A stretch of DNA of 34,780 bases from Candidatus Zixiibacteriota bacterium (lineage in GTDB: Bacteria; JAAXHH01), in the NCBI GenBank assembly GCA_016867335.1, contig VGJU01000010.1, positions 1-34,780 on the forward strand, in the 5' to 3' direction. A model generated the notes under the pieces. That model was not told the DNA's origin, did no database searches, and saw nothing but the letters and a program-made list of their open reading frames with translations. The stretch's first letter is position 1, and every line of letters begins with the position of its first letter. A program made the position numbers and the translations under genes. Shown one piece after another: positions 33,978 through 34,780 of this stretch.

Positions 33978-34780
33978 GTAGTCCGTCACAAAAGTTTTCT
34001 TACATTGTTGTAGTGTCGTTCAAGCTTTTCTCTGGCATTGTGTTGGGCGAAAGTCCAGTTAACGGTACGCTGTTGTTCATTTTGGTTATGAGCCCAGGCC
34101 AGCACTTCTGCTCGTAACTGATCCATATCCGGGATACGCCGATCCAGACATTGGCCGACAAGCGCGGCCAACTCGATTTCGGCCATGTTAAGCCAACTGC
34201 CCTTTTGGGGGTGTAGTGTAACTCAAAGCGTTGGCTCATTTCAAAGGTCTGTTGAGGGAGCATCACCTCGTAAAATGACCCCGGGGTATGGGTGTTGAGA
34301 TTATCCTGCACCAGGCGGATGGCCACAGCATGGGGGTAGAGCGCCCAAAGGGGTTGCATAAACTGGGCATAATCGACCGCCGTTCTTTGGCTACGGACTT
34401 CCACATAGCGAAAGCCGGTATGTGGCTCAAAGGCTATAAACACACAGCAGGAGCCGTTTTGCCGTATTCATAGTGATATCGTTTGGCTTTGCCCGGACTC
34501 ATGGGAATGATACCGCCTATATCCTCGATCAGGAAACAGGGGCGCTCATCAAAACAGATCAAAGGATACAAAGGATGATAGGGTCTCTCATATTGATTTA
34601 GCACATCCTCCATATGATACAGATAGGTGCCGGTGATCTTGCCGATGCACCATTGTTCGGACAACCAGGGCTTCAACTTGTTTTTTTTAACAGGCGTCGC
34701 ACACTCTCATAGGAGATCGTATCGACCACCTCAAGCTTTACCAGTTGGTCCGCAATCATGGTAAGCGTCCAACGCGCCGA
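33978..34780 (-). mobile_element. Partial IS630-family insertion sequence (right side cut by the window)
   Basis: The element begins somewhere between the DUF4159 stop (33975-33977) and the transposase stop (33986-33988), and extends past the window end. The TA dinucleotides in CACTAAGTAG are possible target sites, since this family inserts at TA. Terminal inverted repeats cannot be confirmed without the other end. Confidence 0.6.
33986..34780 (-). pseudogene. IS630-family transposase, three frameshifts, N-terminus outside the window
   Basis: Read on the minus strand, the pieces join into one IS630-type DDE transposase. An N-terminal segment (WTLTMIADQLVKLEVVDTIS, then YESVRRLLKK) leads to LKPWLSEQWCIGKIT, the first Asp in CFDERP, the second in VQDNLNTH, and the Glu in NMAEIEL, about 41 residues later. 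The C-terminus is ERHYNNVRKLL. Three frame changes break it: at the T8 run 34681-34688, near AAA 34438-34440, and at TTTT 34203-34206. Each is repaired by adding one base. DDE transposases cut and join element ends. In this state no full-length product is expected unless the sequence has errors or ribosomes shift frame. Confidence 0.85.

Overview
The window looks like a chromosomal segment of a Gram-negative bacterium, probably from the FCB side of the tree (Ignavibacteria, Calditrichota, KSB1, Latescibacterota or a similar lineage). Three things suggest this: an orphan C-terminal type IX secretion sorting domain (NAFPNPFNP... to the terminal MVLLK), several outer-membrane proteins (a FadL-like barrel and a DUF1302-like barrel), and a class I-type HMG-CoA reductase, which implies a mevalonate route. 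The phylum is inferred, not shown.

Layout. (1) 1-1930, plus strand: the end of a PHP histidinol-phosphatase-like gene, then HMG-CoA reductase. (2) 1931-2606: a GC-rich hairpin repeat and the 3' remnant of a secreted protein gene. (3) 2635-20804, plus strand: a long co-directional run. It holds an SDR/acyltransferase fusion, a UbiB-type kinase and its degenerate pseudokinase paralogue, two paralogous proteins of unknown function, a DinB-like protein, a 66-residue protein, an unrecognised 416-residue protein, a 1125-residue protein with a dead GDSL fold and duplicated C-terminal domains, a FadL-like barrel, a cNMP-binding/P-loop-like/patatin protein, and a carotenoid oxygenase. (4) 20845-31638, minus strand, convergent with (3) and separated by a hairpin. 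Read 5' to 3' it is ACP, active ketosynthase, catalytically dead ketosynthase (chain-length-factor-like), CrtI/CrtISO-like desaturase, halogenase-like flavoprotein, an RND/MMPL transporter fused to a LolA-like domain, and a DUF1302-like outer-membrane barrel. (5) 31788-33071, minus strand: a CPA2 cation/proton antiporter. (6) 33249-34780: a DUF4159 gene with an early stop codon, abutting a frame-shifted IS630-family transposase that runs off the window.

How it may work together (inference). The minus-strand cluster resembles a compact type II polyketide/fatty-acid assembly line with FAD tailoring enzymes and its own export path. MMPL plus LolA-like plus a barrel recalls the logic of aryl-polyene and flexirubin clusters, but no ketoreductase, dehydratase, ammonia lyase or CoA ligase is present here. 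The facing plus-strand run is rich in lipid-handling functions and in degenerate enzymes: a pseudokinase, a pseudo-hydrolase and an SDR lacking key residues. It also contains a roughly 80-residue N-terminal module shared by two otherwise unrelated proteins. I regard this run as the best candidate for an undescribed lipid or isoprenoid processing system.

Limits: no database search was possible. Family names rest on motifs read by eye. No stretch over 300 bases lacks a gene or gene remnant except where described.
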